A stretch of DNA of 64,000 nucleotides from Bacteroidota bacterium (GCA_947469885.1 CANIQT010000005.1:62001-126000); one strand, 5' to 3'; positions 40,868 through 50,269 are shown, counted from the first letter of the stretch. Numbers and translations are program-made. Notes: a model not told the origin generated them from the letters alone.

Positions 40868-41698
40868 TTATATACCCAAATGCTCTGACTTTACTTCTTT
40901 CCCAAAAAATAAAGTTGCAGCCTTATCAAAGTTCACTGTTGAATCTGTGGTATAGAATTTAATTTCCCCTCCCTTACTGCATTGTTCTTCCATTTCAGGA
41001 TGACGTTTTAAATAATCAACCAAACTATTTGCTACAATTTCTCCTTGCGAAAGAAGAGTAATTTCGGAAGGGACATGTTTTCTTATCTGATTAATCAATA
41101 AAGGATAATGTGTACACCCAAGAATGATGGTATCAATTTTTTTATCTTTAGATAAAAGAGAAACCAAGTTTTTCTGAATAAAATAATCAGCTCCTTCTGT
41201 TTCCATTTCATTGTTCTCTACCAACGGAACCCACATGGGGCAGGCTTCCTGGTGAACAGTTAAGTGAGGATACAATTTTTCGATTTCAATCGGATACGAA
41301 TTGGAAGTAACAGTTCCGGTTGTTCCTAATACTCCAACATGTCCTGTTTTACTATACTTTCCAACTACTTCTGTTGTAGGACGAATAACACCAAGCACTC
41401 TTTTGTTTGGAGCAATGGTTGGTAAATCTTTTTGCTGGATGTTTCTCAATGCTTTTGCTGAAGCAGTGTTGCAAGCCAATATCACCAATTCGCATCCCAG
41501 CGAAAATAATTGTTGCACACATTCCAGTGTATATTCATACACCGTTTCAAAGGAGCGGGTGCCATAAGGAGCGCGGGCATTATCGCCTAAATAGATATAA
41601 TCATATTCGGGCAATTGTTTTACAATTTCTTTTAAAACAGTTAACCCTCCGTAACCGGAATCGAATACACCTATTGGTTTTTTAATTTGAGAAGACAC
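40868..41698 (-). CDS. murI: Glutamate racemase
   Basis: A 276-residue enzyme making D-glutamate for peptidoglycan. IGVFDSGYGGLTVLKEI opens the protein. The two catalytic cysteines are in LACNTASAKAL (about 78) and ILGCTHYPLLI (about 193). It follows the skp-bamA-uppS block on the same strand, as is common in Bacteroidota, but a strong terminator-like hairpin (41744-41777) separates them, so it may have its own promoter. Confidence 0.96.
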   Translation of the reverse strand: MSSQIKKPIGVFDSGYGGLTVLKEIVKQLPEYDYIYLGDNARAPYGTRSFETVYEYTLECVQQLFSLGCELVILACNTASAKALRNIQQKDLPTIAPNKRVLGVIRPTTEVVGKYSKTGHVGVLGTTGTVTSNSYPIEIEKLYPHLTVHQEACPMWVPLVENNEMETEGADYFIQKNLVSLLSKDKKIDTIILGCTHYPLLINQIRKHVPSEITLLSQGEIVANSLVDYLKRHPEMEEQCSKGGEIKFYTTDSTVNFDKAATLFFGKEVKSEHLGI

Positions 41699-41743
41699 TT
41701 AAATTATTTTAGTGCAAGTTATAAAATTTATTTGTCCAAAATA

Positions 41744-41777
41744 AAAGTCCTGTTTTGATGGTTCAAAACAGGACTTT
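41744..41777. terminator. Perfect 15-bp-stem hairpin between ompH and murI
   Basis: AAAGTCCTGTTTTGA pairs perfectly with TCAAAACAGGACTTT around a TGGT loop, with A/T-rich flanks. On the minus strand it lies 19 bp after the stop of the last ompH-like gene and should end that transcript. Confidence 0.88.
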
Positions 41778-41795
41778 AAAATTTTTAAATAAAAA

Positions 41796-42371
41796 TTATT
41801 TTTTAACAGGAGGTGGTGGCGTTCCGCCTTTAGGTGCAAGAGGAGCAACTGGCGTTGCACCTGGAGTAATTCCTAATTTTTTAATTACCAAACTAATGAT
41901 GTCATCAGCAGGTTCGTTATAAATAACAAGACCAGTACTAGTATCTAACACATATTTAAAACCATTTTCTTTTGCAACGGCATCTACTGCTTTCTTTGCT
42001 TTTTCATAAACAGGTTTAGATAGTTCACCACTTTTCTTTTGATAATCAGCTTGTGCCTGTTGTTGAAAATCTTGCAAACGTTGATTCAAGTCATTCAATT
42101 CTTTTTCTTTTGATGCGCGCACCACTTCTGCCATATCTTTTGATTTTAGCGTATAGTCGTCATACTTTGTTTTTAATTCCGACTGCATCATCGTTACTTG
42201 CTCCTCTAATTGTTTTGCATAATCTTGAACCGACTGTTGTGCGGTTTTCGATTCTGGCATAATGCTGATTAAGGAATCTAAATTTATGTGAGCAATTTTT
42301 TGTGCGGACGCAGCAAATGAACTAACAACTAAGGCAACTCCTGCTAATGAAATTCTAACAATTTTCTTCAT
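41796..42371 (-). CDS. OmpH/Skp-family periplasmic chaperone (second copy)
   Basis: A 191-residue periplasmic protein. A signal peptide (ISLAGVALVVSSFAASAQ) precedes KIAHINLDSLISIMPESKTAQ and a long charged coiled coil (about 45-115) ending QQAQADYQKKSGELSKPVYEKA. This is the jellyfish-like Skp fold, which holds unfolded outer-membrane proteins. A Pro/Gly-rich tail (APKGGTPPPPVKK) is added at the C-terminus. It is the last gene of the bamA block, 42 bp after the first ompH copy. Confidence 0.93.
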   Translation of the reverse strand: MKKIVRISLAGVALVVSSFAASAQKIAHINLDSLISIMPESKTAQQSVQDYAKQLEEQVTMMQSELKTKYDDYTLKSKDMAEVVRASKEKELNDLNQRLQDFQQQAQADYQKKSGELSKPVYEKAKKAVDAVAKENGFKYVLDTSTGLVIYNEPADDIISLVIKKLGITPGATPVAPLAPKGGTPPPPVKK

Positions 42372-42413
42372 GTTTTTTTGTTTTTTGTTTTTTAGATTAT
42401 TATTTATTTTTAT

Positions 42414-43043
42414 TTATCTTGGTTTTTGTGGCTCTGATGTGTTTGTCTTATTGTTTTGTGGACCATCTTTTGAAGGAGCTTCCAAAGCTTTTTCTTTTTC
42501 ATACTTATCTATATTTTTACCCTTGTTGCCTCCTTTATAACCTAACAAATTAAGTACATCATCACTTTTATCCAATTTAGGGCTTGTATATAACATAGTT
42601 AAATCGCTTGCTTTATCAAACATAATGGAGTAACCACCTTTTTCAGAAATTGTTTTTACAGCATTGTACACCTTATCTTGAATTGGTTTTACCAACTCTT
42701 GACGTTTTTTAAATAATTCTCCATCCACCCCAAAACGTTGTTTTTGCAAATCTTTTGCATCTTTTTCTTTTGCAACAATATCCGATTCCCGTTTTTTCTT
42801 CATGTCGTCAGTCAACAAAATTTGTTCTGCCTGATAAGCTTTGTACATTTTGTCAATCTCTGCATATTTTGCTTCTACTTCTTTCTGCCATCCAGTTGAA
42901 GTTTTATCCAATTCAGATTGAGCTGCTTTATATTCAGGTATATTACTTAAAATATATTCACTGTCTATATAGGCAATTTTTTGTGCCACAGAAACTACAC
43001 TTGTTGCAATAACCACAGTTATTGCTAAAACTATTTTTTTCAT
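42414..43043 (-). CDS. OmpH/Skp-family periplasmic chaperone (first copy)
   Basis: A 209-residue Skp-like protein: signal peptide ending ATSVVSVAQ, then KIAYIDSEYILSNIPEYKAAQ and the coiled-coil arm (about 45-120), then KPIQDKVYNAVKTISEKGGYSIMFDKASD. A low-complexity charged tail follows. It lies 57 bp after bamA and is followed by a paralogue. The pair may form mixed trimers or serve different clients. Confidence 0.93.
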   Translation of the reverse strand: MKKIVLAITVVIATSVVSVAQKIAYIDSEYILSNIPEYKAAQSELDKTSTGWQKEVEAKYAEIDKMYKAYQAEQILLTDDMKKKRESDIVAKEKDAKDLQKQRFGVDGELFKKRQELVKPIQDKVYNAVKTISEKGGYSIMFDKASDLTMLYTSPKLDKSDDVLNLLGYKGGNKGKNIDKYEKEKALEAPSKDGPQNNKTNTSEPQKPR

Positions 43044-43100
43044 TTTTGGTTGTTTTTATATTAATAAACCCGTCAATGACGGTGCGAATTTAACAATTTA

Positions 43101-45725
43101 TTATAACTCTCCAATTGCTGCACCAATTGTAAAATGGAATTGCCCTTTTTGCATTCCTCTATTACTAGGCACATCATCCAACCTCCATCCATAATCAAAT
43201 CCAAGTAATCCAAACATAGGTAAAAATACTCTGATACCTACACCTGCTGAACGATACACTTTGAAAGGGTCAAAATCTTGTCTTGCTGCCCAAGAGTTTC
43301 CTGCTTCTGCAAAACCAAGCATATAAATAGTTGCTTGTGGATTTAATGTTATCGGAAAACGCAACTCTGCCGAATATTTTGTAATAAACGACCCTCCTGT
43401 GCTTGGCGATAAAGACTGATCGTCATACCCTCTCAAAGCTATTATTTCTCTTCCGTCCAATGCGTATCCGGTTAAACCACTTCCTCCTAAATAGAACCTT
43501 TCGAATGGTGATTGGCCTACTTTACTATTATATGAACTTAAGAATCCAAATCCAAGTGATGTGCGCAATATCAAATTGCGTGCCTCTTTGCCATCTGGTC
43601 CGCGCTTGTTGGTGATAGGGGTAAAGAAGTGTGCTGTGAATTTATATTTTTGGTACTCCACAAATTTGTAACGGTCCTGGTCCGATAAAGTTGGGCTTCC
43701 GTAATCTACATTATTAAATAATGAGTATGGAGGTGTCCACTGTCCTGTTAATGCAAGCTGTGAACCACGTGTTTCAAAAATAGGTTTATCAACAGAGTTA
43801 CGTTGAATAGCTGCCTTGTAATAAATGTTATTTGCATAACCATTGCTAAATGTAAAAATTGAACTAAAATTTTTAAGTGTGTAATATTGATAGTCCACCT
43901 CCTGATACAAAGTGAAATAATCATCGGGCCATTTTAACCGTTTGCCCAGCCCAACCGAAACACCAAAGATATTGAGGGAGGCACGCAAAGGGTTCGATAT
44001 TTTTTCTCCGATTTCGTTAGTTATATTTTTTGTCTGACCATTTGTTTGAACCGAATAATAAGCAGTAACACTTAATGAATTTGGTTTTTTGCCACCTAAC
44101 CAAGGCTCTGTAAACGAAATGTTATAGGATTGAAAATACAAACCATTCGATTGTGCACGGACACTTAATTTTTGCCCATCACCCGAAGGTAAAGGTCTCC
44201 AGGCATCTTTTTTGAAAAAATTTCTTCCAGAAAAATTATTAAACGTTACACCCAGCGTCCCTACAATTCTACCTGCACCATATCCACCAGATAATTCAAT
44301 TTGATCAGAAGGTTTTTCTTCAACAGTATATTCAATATCCACAGTACCTGTGGCCTGATTCGGGGTTGGAACCGGAACTATTTTTTCGGGATCGAAATAG
44401 CCTAACTGTGATAACTCTCTAACCGTACGGATAATATCTGACCTTCTGAAAAGCTGTCCCGGCCTGGTTCTTATCTCCCTCATAATAACGTGGTCGTTGG
44501 TTTTGGTATTACCTACCACAGTTACTTTATTAATCATAGCTTGTTTCCCTTCGTATATTCTCATTTCAAGGTCAATGGAATCGCCCGATACCATTGTTTC
44601 AACAGGAGTAATATTAAAAAACAAATATCCTTCGTCCATGTATAAAGAACTGATATCGCTGCCATTTGGGTTGCTGAATAGTTTCGCATCCATATTTGCT
44701 TGGTCGTAAACATCTCCTTTTTTTATTCCAAAAACACTGACCAAATCTTTGGTAGCATATTTACTGTTTCCAATCCAACTTACATTTCGGAAATAGTATT
44801 TGTGTCCTTCTTCCAACACAATGTCGATACCTAAATGTTTGGTGGCATCAATGGTGTCGTAAACCATTGCAAAGGCATTGAAACTTTTTTTAAGATTAAA
44901 TTTATGTTTTATTTTTTTTATCTGATAAACCGAATCATGAACAATCTTGGCATCACGAAACCCTTTTTCATTATACTTTGCAATTACAGCTTTTTTATCT
45001 TTATCATAATTATCTTCATCAAATTTTCCGGAATTAAAATTCCAGTGAAATCTTCTTTTTGTTTCTTTAAACTTTCTTCTGATTTTCCACAATTTCAAAT
45101 TGTCGTTGCCCACAATATTAATTTCCTTAATCCTAACTTTGTTTCCTTTGGTTACATTAATTTGTAAAACAACACTGTTATCAAGTTGTTCGTCTTTTAG
45201 TTTCTGAATGTTTACTTTTACATTCATATAACTTTTATCAATAAAAAAATCTTTTACTTTTTGTTCGGTACTGGCAATCAAACCATCGGTTACAACTTTT
45301 CCTTTTATCAGTTTAATTTTTTCGCGCACATCGTCTGCCTCGCTTTTTGTCATTCCTTTCAAAGCAAATTTTGACATACGGGGTCGTTCCTGAACTTCAA
45401 TGTTGATGAATATGTTTTTGCCTTGAATTTTATTTGCGGTAATTTTTATATCTTCAAATAGCCCTTGTTTCCATAGGTTTTCGATGGCGGATGTAAATTT
45501 ATCGCCTGGCACTTGCACTTTATCTCCAACGGATAATCCTGATAATAAAATCAGCACATTTTGGTCCATGTGGCTGGCACCGGTAATGGTGATGCCTCCT
45601 ATTTCGTATTCTTTAGGAGTGGAGAGATCTATTGTTGTGGAATCCGTTCCTCCAAGATTTAATTGTGCTTGAACTGAAAATGTAAGTATTGAAAGACAAA
45701 TGAGCGTGTAAAGTTTTTTGTACAT
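43101..45725 (-). CDS. bamA: Outer-membrane protein assembly factor BamA
   Basis: An 874-residue outer-membrane protein with signal peptide ending SVQAQ. Residues about 35-440 hold the POTRA domains; visible starts are EIGGITITGASHMDQNVL, VRIKEINIVGNDNLK, YYFRNVSWIGNSKYATKD and AMINKVTVVGNTKTNDHVI. The rest is a 16-strand barrel with LSGGYGAGRIVGTLGVTF, FYLGGSGLTGYALDGRE and the end GLLGFDYGWRLDD...FHFTIGAAIGEL. It is the core of the machine that inserts outer-membrane proteins. Genes for its chaperones follow directly; uppS precedes by 6 bp. Confidence 0.97.
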   Translation of the reverse strand: MYKKLYTLICLSILTFSVQAQLNLGGTDSTTIDLSTPKEYEIGGITITGASHMDQNVLILLSGLSVGDKVQVPGDKFTSAIENLWKQGLFEDIKITANKIQGKNIFINIEVQERPRMSKFALKGMTKSEADDVREKIKLIKGKVVTDGLIASTEQKVKDFFIDKSYMNVKVNIQKLKDEQLDNSVVLQINVTKGNKVRIKEINIVGNDNLKLWKIRRKFKETKRRFHWNFNSGKFDEDNYDKDKKAVIAKYNEKGFRDAKIVHDSVYQIKKIKHKFNLKKSFNAFAMVYDTIDATKHLGIDIVLEEGHKYYFRNVSWIGNSKYATKDLVSVFGIKKGDVYDQANMDAKLFSNPNGSDISSLYMDEGYLFFNITPVETMVSGDSIDLEMRIYEGKQAMINKVTVVGNTKTNDHVIMREIRTRPGQLFRRSDIIRTVRELSQLGYFDPEKIVPVPTPNQATGTVDIEYTVEEKPSDQIELSGGYGAGRIVGTLGVTFNNFSGRNFFKKDAWRPLPSGDGQKLSVRAQSNGLYFQSYNISFTEPWLGGKKPNSLSVTAYYSVQTNGQTKNITNEIGEKISNPLRASLNIFGVSVGLGKRLKWPDDYFTLYQEVDYQYYTLKNFSSIFTFSNGYANNIYYKAAIQRNSVDKPIFETRGSQLALTGQWTPPYSLFNNVDYGSPTLSDQDRYKFVEYQKYKFTAHFFTPITNKRGPDGKEARNLILRTSLGFGFLSSYNSKVGQSPFERFYLGGSGLTGYALDGREIIALRGYDDQSLSPSTGGSFITKYSAELRFPITLNPQATIYMLGFAEAGNSWAARQDFDPFKVYRSAGVGIRVFLPMFGLLGFDYGWRLDDVPSNRGMQKGQFHFTIGAAIGEL

Positions 45726-45731
45726 CTATGT

Positions 45732-46475
45732 TTATGAAATTAATTGCTCGCTCGTCTTTCCAAATCTGCGTTCACGGGTTTGATAATCTAAAATGGCTTC
45801 GTAAAAATTTTCTTTTCTAAAATCTGGCCAAAGCGTTTCGGTAAAATAAAGTTCGGCATAAGCCAACTGCCAAAGTAAAAAATTGCTGATGCGATGTTCA
45901 CCACTGGTGCGTATCATCAGTTCTGGCTCAGGAATATTGGCAGTGCATAAAAACGAATTGATTACTTCTTCATTTATTTCGTTCGAAGAAAGTGCTTTAT
46001 TTTCTATTTGTTCTGCTATTTGTTTTATGGCATTTGTAATTTCCCAACGGGAGCTGTAACTAAGGGCTAGAACCAAAGTGGTACGTGTATTGTTTTTTGT
46101 TTTTTCAATCGCTTCCTGCAATTCGTTGTAGCAATCAGCTGGCAAACTTTTTAAATCGCCAATTGCCATTAGGCGAATATTATTTTTATTTAAAGTTGGT
46201 GTTTCGGCATTGATGGTATGAACAAGCAACGACATTAGTGCCATCACTTCTTCATGGGGGCGGTTCCAATTTTCTGTAGAAAAAGCATAAAGTGTAAGGT
46301 ATTTAATTCCTATTTCGGCAGCAGCTTCCACTGTTTCGCGAACAGATACCACTCCGTTTTCGTGACCATAGATACGCTCTGCTCCTTTTTGTTTTGCCCA
46401 CCTTCCGTTGCCATCCATGATGATGGCAATGTGTTGTGGTAATTTATCAGGATTAATTTTTTCTTTTAAACTCAT
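45732..46475 (-). CDS. uppS: Isoprenyl transferase (undecaprenyl diphosphate synthase)
   Basis: A 247-residue cis-prenyltransferase making the undecaprenyl carrier for cell-wall synthesis. The first block is [16 protein letters not shown], then [30 protein letters not shown], and the C-terminal signature [35 protein letters not shown]. It is separated from bamA by 6 bp, so the two are tightly coupled. Confidence 0.97.
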   Translation of the reverse strand: MSLKEKINPDKLPQHIAIIMDGNGRWAKQKGAERIYGHENGVVSVRETVEAAAEIGIKYLTLYAFSTENWNRPHEEVMALMSLLVHTINAETPTLNKNNIRLMAIGDLKSLPADCYNELQEAIEKTKNNTRTTLVLALSYSSRWEITNAIKQIAEQIENKALSSNEINEEVINSFLCTANIPEPELMIRTSGEHRISNFLLWQLAYAELYFTETLWPDFRKENFYEAILDYQTRERRFGKTSEQLIS

Positions 46476-46484
46476 TATTAAATA

Positions 46485-46511
46485 AAATCGTTCTACTTTG
46501 TAGAACGATTT
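46485..46511. terminator. Hairpin between the DUF6089 gene and uppS
   Basis: AAATCGTTCTA / TAGAACGATTT with loop CTTTG, an 11-bp perfect stem with short A/T flanks. It could be a weak terminator or an attenuator that reduces read-through into uppS-bamA. Confidence 0.6.
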
Positions 46512-46542
46512 GCATCATCATTTTGTTACAATTTTAGCAATT

Positions 46543-47388
46543 TTAATCCACAGTAGGGCATTTTTCTTTCGTTGAAGTTAACTTAAACGATAAAACAATG
46601 CCGGCAAATGAATACCAGTCCTGGTTGGTTGAATTTCCTCTTTGCTTGCCAACGTTAGTGTAATTAGGGTCTGTGCCTTTGCTTGGGTCAGACAGGTATG
46701 CTGCGTTTTCGCCTGATAATAATCCAGGACTGTAATATCTTCCGCTTACATCGTCCAAATAATCGGTAAATGTTTTTCGCATTCCCCATTCAATACCTAT
46801 TCCTATTTTGCGAGTCAAATTAGCTTTGAAACCTATTCCGAAAGGAATTGAAACTTGAATAAGTTTATAAGGTTTGTTTTTTGAACCGCCTTCCATGCCT
46901 TCGCCTTCGGTGCGCAATGGTTGAAGCGACACCCAATAATTTCCGTTTTTAAGTTGCCCTTTTGGATTAAACGAAAAAACACCAATGCCCCAGAAAATAT
47001 AAGGAGAGAACCGTTCTTTATCTATTCCAATTCGGTAATTATTAAAATTAAATTCCATCTGAACCGAAATTTCGTTGATTTGAGATTTGAAACTCAGGTT
47101 TCGTTGTTTTTGTGCTGCATCGGATGAATAAGAATCGTGACCTTCTACACTACCAACCATAATAGAAGCCCTGTAGGCTATCCGTGGACTTTGATTATAA
47201 CGAAGGGCAATGCCTGCGGCTGGCTTGGTAAACAAAAATTGTTTGGTTTGATTTAAATCGCCAATGTAATACGAACCACCCAAAAACACACACAAATCGG
47301 TGCTTTTTTTGTTTTTGGCATAGAACTGCGCATTGCCCGAAATGGCAACTAGTAAAATGCAAAAAAGGAGGAAAAAATGTTTTTTCAT
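46543..47388 (-). CDS. DUF6089-type outer-membrane beta-barrel protein
   Basis: A 281-residue exported protein (signal peptide ending VAISGNAQ). Barrel-like strands alternate through the sequence: DLCVFLGGSYYIGDLNQTKQF, AAGIALRYNQSPRIAYRASIMVG, IPFGIGFKANLTRKIGIGIEWGMRKTFTDYLDDVSGRYY. The YYIGDLN and DYLDDVSG motifs match DUF6089 barrels, usually found just before uppS and bamA in Bacteroidota. Function unknown; the position suggests a link to envelope assembly. A -7 box lies about 55 bp upstream of the start. Confidence 0.88.
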   Translation of the reverse strand: MKKHFFLLFCILLVAISGNAQFYAKNKKSTDLCVFLGGSYYIGDLNQTKQFLFTKPAAGIALRYNQSPRIAYRASIMVGSVEGHDSYSSDAAQKQRNLSFKSQINEISVQMEFNFNNYRIGIDKERFSPYIFWGIGVFSFNPKGQLKNGNYWVSLQPLRTEGEGMEGGSKNKPYKLIQVSIPFGIGFKANLTRKIGIGIEWGMRKTFTDYLDDVSGRYYSPGLLSGENAAYLSDPSKGTDPNYTNVGKQRGNSTNQDWYSFAGIVLSFKLTSTKEKCPTVD

Positions 47389-47443
47389 AAACAGTAAACG
47401 AAAAAAAGTGCTTTTTATTGTGTTACAATCAAAAAAAAGTAAA

Positions 47444-47451
47444 CAAATATA
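47444..47451 (-). promoter_or_regulatory. -7 box of the envelope operon
   Basis: The minus strand reads TATATTTG, 55 bp before the ATG of the DUF6089 gene; it probably drives DUF6089-uppS-bamA-ompH-ompH. Confidence 0.45.
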
Positions 47452-47482
47452 GAAGAATTTTGCCTAAGGCTTGGTGTTAAAG

Positions 47483-48538
47483 TTAGTTAATAGGGTTTCT
47501 CTTGGCCAAAACATCTCTCAAATTTGGTCGTAATCTGCTTTTATAAACCGACAGACTATCTTCTTTTTTTCTTCCCTTTCTCAACATTCTTTGTTCTTCA
47601 ACTGGCAACGATGCAATGTGCATACATTCGGGAGTGCAGCAGCCGTGCATCTTTTCGGCACATTGCTCACATTGAATAAAAAGTAAATGACAATCATCGT
47701 TTGCACAGTTTACGTGTGTATCGCATTTGGCGCCACATTGGTGACATTCTGAAATAATATCATCTGTTATCCTCTCTCCTACTCTTTCGTCAAACACAAA
47801 GTTCTTGCCAATAAATTTGGTGGACAATCCTTCTGCTTTTATTTGTCGAACATAATCTATAATGCCACCGTGCAATTGGTTCACGTCCGTAAATCCGTGG
47901 TGTTTGAGGTAAGCACTTGCTTTTTCGCAACGCACTCCTCCGGTGCAATACATGATTATTTTTTTATCTTTTTTGTCTTTCAACTCATCAATCACAATGG
48001 GTAACTCTTCGCGAAACGTATCCGCATCGGGGGTTATAGCGCCTACAAATTTTCCTACTTCGCTTTCGTAATGATTGCGCATGTCCACAATAATGGTTTC
48101 GGGCAGTTCCATGGCTTCGTTAAATTGCTTTGCCGTAAGGTGATTACCTACATTGGTGACATCAAATGCATTATCGTCCAAACCATCGGCTACTATTTTT
48201 GGGCGCACTTTGATAGTGAGTTTGTAAAACGATTTGCCATTGTCTTCCACAGCAATTTTTAACGGAACATCTTTAAATCGAACATCGCTGTAAAGCTGCT
48301 CGATAAAGGTGTCCCAGTTATCTTCGGGCACACACATCTGGGCATTGATGCCTTCGCGTGCCACATAAATACGACCAAGAATGTTTAAGGATTGCCATTT
48401 TTCAAACAAACTGTCGCGAAGTTCGGTTGGGTTTTCAATAATGACGTAGCGGTAAAACGAAACGGTTCTGCGTTTTAAGGTTTCTTCCTGTATTCGTTTT
48501 TTAAGCTCCTTTTTGTTAACTCTGTTTTGCAGTAACAT
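47483..48538 (-). CDS. trhO: tRNA uridine(34) hydroxylase, rhodanese-domain protein
   Basis: A 351-residue protein of the YceA/TrhO family, which hydroxylates U34 in tRNA anticodons. The N-terminal domain includes LGRIYVAREGINAQMCVPE. The rhodanese domain has IIVDMRNHYESEVGKF and the active-site loop YCTGGVRCEKASAYL (Cys about 200). A C-terminal cysteine cluster (CHQCGAKCDTHVNC, CEQCAEKMHGCC) probably binds zinc. A TATCTTTG box lies at 48574-48567. It faces away from the envelope operon with no linkage in function. Confidence 0.95.
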   Translation of the reverse strand: MLLQNRVNKKELKKRIQEETLKRRTVSFYRYVIIENPTELRDSLFEKWQSLNILGRIYVAREGINAQMCVPEDNWDTFIEQLYSDVRFKDVPLKIAVEDNGKSFYKLTIKVRPKIVADGLDDNAFDVTNVGNHLTAKQFNEAMELPETIIVDMRNHYESEVGKFVGAITPDADTFREELPIVIDELKDKKDKKIIMYCTGGVRCEKASAYLKHHGFTDVNQLHGGIIDYVRQIKAEGLSTKFIGKNFVFDERVGERITDDIISECHQCGAKCDTHVNCANDDCHLLFIQCEQCAEKMHGCCTPECMHIASLPVEEQRMLRKGRKKEDSLSVYKSRLRPNLRDVLAKRNPIN

Positions 48539-48566
48539 AGTTTCAGGGATTTAAAAGTTTATTTTG

Positions 48567-48574
48567 CAAAGATA
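48567..48574 (-). promoter_or_regulatory. -7 box of trhO
   Basis: The minus strand reads TATCTTTG, 28 bp before the trhO ATG. Confidence 0.5.
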
Positions 48575-48590
48575 AGATTAATTCTTTTTT

Positions 48591-48658
48591 GTTACACAGA
48601 GTTAAACAGAGAAGACACAGAACTGCACAGAGAAAAATGCCACAGATTCACAGATTTT
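48591..48658 (+). repeat. Interspersed GTTACACAGAGTT repeat, copy 2
   Basis: GTTACACAGAGTTAAACAGA, then GAAGACACAGAACTGCACAG and CACAGATTCACAGATTTTTT. The first 35 bases align with the copy at 36268-36312 read on the other strand. Confidence 0.65.
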
Positions 48659-48663
48659 TTGTT

Positions 48664-49416
48664 TTAGAAATTATAAACGAGTTGGATGTTAAATGGTGAA
48701 ATTTCCCAAAAAGAATAATCAGTAATTGTGTTGTGTTGTTTATACATCATGGGTGAATTTATGGACATGTAATAAATTATTCCCAACCTTTTTTCAAATA
48801 ACCAAGCTACTCCTCCAACATTTACATTGGGAGATATACCTCTAAATTTAATTTGATTATCTAGAGTATCAACATCACGATAGGTCACATTGTAACCCGA
48901 AGAGGATAATGGGTTTTGAGTATAAACTGGATTGTTTTCGCCATACAGGTGTTCATAATAAATAAAATTACATTTTACTCCAACATTTAAATAAAGCGAA
49001 CTCTGTTCGGTTGATGTGTAAGTTATAGAAATTGGCAATTGAAAGTATTTACTTTTGTACCACAAAAAAACTGTCCTTCTACCAACACGCAAGCCTGAAT
49101 CATCATGGTCTCCCAAATCATGAATATATTGTTCACTAAAATTTCCTCCTGTTTGAAAATAAATATTATCCTTAATTCTAACACCCAATGTAAAACCAAT
49201 CGGATTTAAAATAGTAGTAGTTACCTGAAATGTTGATTTTTTGGAATAAGGTTCTATCATTAGATTATTTAATTTTGTCCAATAATCGAAAGAAACTGAA
49301 CAAGCAGAAACACCAACTCTAAATCTATAATCACAGTATGAATATGGAAATGGACTAAAAGCCAACGCCTCATCAACTCCTACAAAAAATAAAAAAACCA
49401 TCAAAATCCTTTTCAT
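48664..49416 (-). CDS. Outer-membrane beta-barrel-like secreted protein, unknown function
   Basis: A 250-residue protein with signal peptide (MKRILMVFLFFVGVDEALAF). Aromatic-ended strands alternate throughout: YCDYRFRVGVSACSVSFDYW, NPIGFTLGVRIKDNIYFQTGG, YFQLPISITYTSTEQSSLYLNVGVKCNFI. It ends in a terminal Phe (FNIQLVYNF), as barrels recognised by BamA do. I recognise no family. The -7 box ends 4 bp before the ATG, so the mRNA may be leaderless. Confidence 0.75.
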   Translation of the reverse strand: MKRILMVFLFFVGVDEALAFSPFPYSYCDYRFRVGVSACSVSFDYWTKLNNLMIEPYSKKSTFQVTTTILNPIGFTLGVRIKDNIYFQTGGNFSEQYIHDLGDHDDSGLRVGRRTVFLWYKSKYFQLPISITYTSTEQSSLYLNVGVKCNFIYYEHLYGENNPVYTQNPLSSSGYNVTYRDVDTLDNQIKFRGISPNVNVGGVAWLFEKRLGIIYYMSINSPMMYKQHNTITDYSFWEISPFNIQLVYNF

Positions 49417-49420
49417 CCAA

Positions 49421-49428
49421 CAAAGATA
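49421..49428 (-). promoter_or_regulatory. -7 box directly at the start of the barrel-protein gene
   Basis: The minus strand reads TATCTTTG, with only four bases between the box and the ATG. Transcription would begin at or next to the start codon. Confidence 0.55.
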
Positions 49429-49451
49429 GATTTAATTAAATAAACAAAAAA

Positions 49452-49480
49452 AATCCCGCTCTTTTTTCAAGAACGGGATT
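49452..49480 (-). terminator. Intrinsic terminator of module C
   Basis: On the minus strand AATCCCGTTCTT pairs with AAGAGCGGGATT around a short loop and is followed by a T run. It lies 22 bp after the module C stop. Its sequence is not that of the A and B terminators. Confidence 0.88.
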
Positions 49481-49502
49481 TGAAATTTGAAATTTGAAAT
49501 TT

Positions 49503-50198
49503 CTACACTGTACCGGTAACAGTTATACTTTGTTCTTCGCTCCAAAGTCCCACTACCACATCTTTGTAAATATAAATCATTTTGTATTTCCATACTTTTG
49601 AAACTCCTGATGCAGGAAGAGTGGTAGTATCAATATATTCAGGACTAAATACTTTGTCATGTTTTTTCCATCCTGCACCGTCTCCGCTGTCTTTCCATAT
49701 TTCCACTCCCTGATATTCGCCTTTTACCCACACTAATTTCGGATGATTTTCTCTTCCTGTCGAAACTTTGAATGTTGGAGTTCCTTCATCGGGGTTGAAA
49801 CTACCTGGTACTTTGAGCACTCCCAATGCACGGGCAGCATCGGTATTAAAATTTCTGCTGCGTTTTGCATCCTGAATAATTTCAGCAAGTAAACCAGCCA
49901 CATCCGGGTTGTCGGGCTGGTCGGGCACTGTGCCCAATGCCGGCAACGGAGGAAAAGGTGTTAACACCTCTGTTCCGTTACCTATTACTATATCTTTGTG
50001 TTCTGTCAACGATTTGGCATAATCGTGATAAATCACATTTTTGTTGAACACAAAACTATAATAAGTACTTCCTTTTTTAATTTGTTCAATTTTTCCTGCA
50101 TTCAAGCTAAGCGAACTTGAATAACTATCAATATTGGAACAAAAAGTTTCTAATTGTGTTTTAAGACCGGAGTCTGTACTAGCGATAAATGTCTCCAT
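49503..50198 (-). CDS. Module C protein, 231 residues, Fn3-like C-terminus, unknown function
   Basis: No function can be named. The first 85 residues are helical then beta-like, starting METFIASTDSGLKTQLETFC. The middle has a Pro-rich stretch (PFPPLPALGTVPDQPDNPD) and a helix LLAEIIQDAKRSRNFNTDAA. The C-terminal 100 residues, HPKLVWVKGEYQGVEIWKDS through WKYKMIYIYKDVVVGLWSEE, look like one fibronectin-III-like domain with the final V-G-x-W-S turn. Module A ends in a comparable pattern and module B has the same length. No signal peptide is seen, so the protein is probably cytoplasmic or exported by a non-Sec route. It is read from downstream of array C and ends at its own terminator. Confidence 0.78.
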   Translation of the reverse strand: METFIASTDSGLKTQLETFCSNIDSYSSSLSLNAGKIEQIKKGSTYYSFVFNKNVIYHDYAKSLTEHKDIVIGNGTEVLTPFPPLPALGTVPDQPDNPDVAGLLAEIIQDAKRSRNFNTDAARALGVLKVPGSFNPDEGTPTFKVSTGRENHPKLVWVKGEYQGVEIWKDSGDGAGWKKHDKVFSPEYIDTTTLPASGVSKVWKYKMIYIYKDVVVGLWSEEQSITVTGTV

Positions 50199-50269
50199 TG
50201 TTTTTAGATTTTATTGTTTGTTATTGTTATTATTTGTTGATTATTAGACTTTTATATAATTTATACCAA

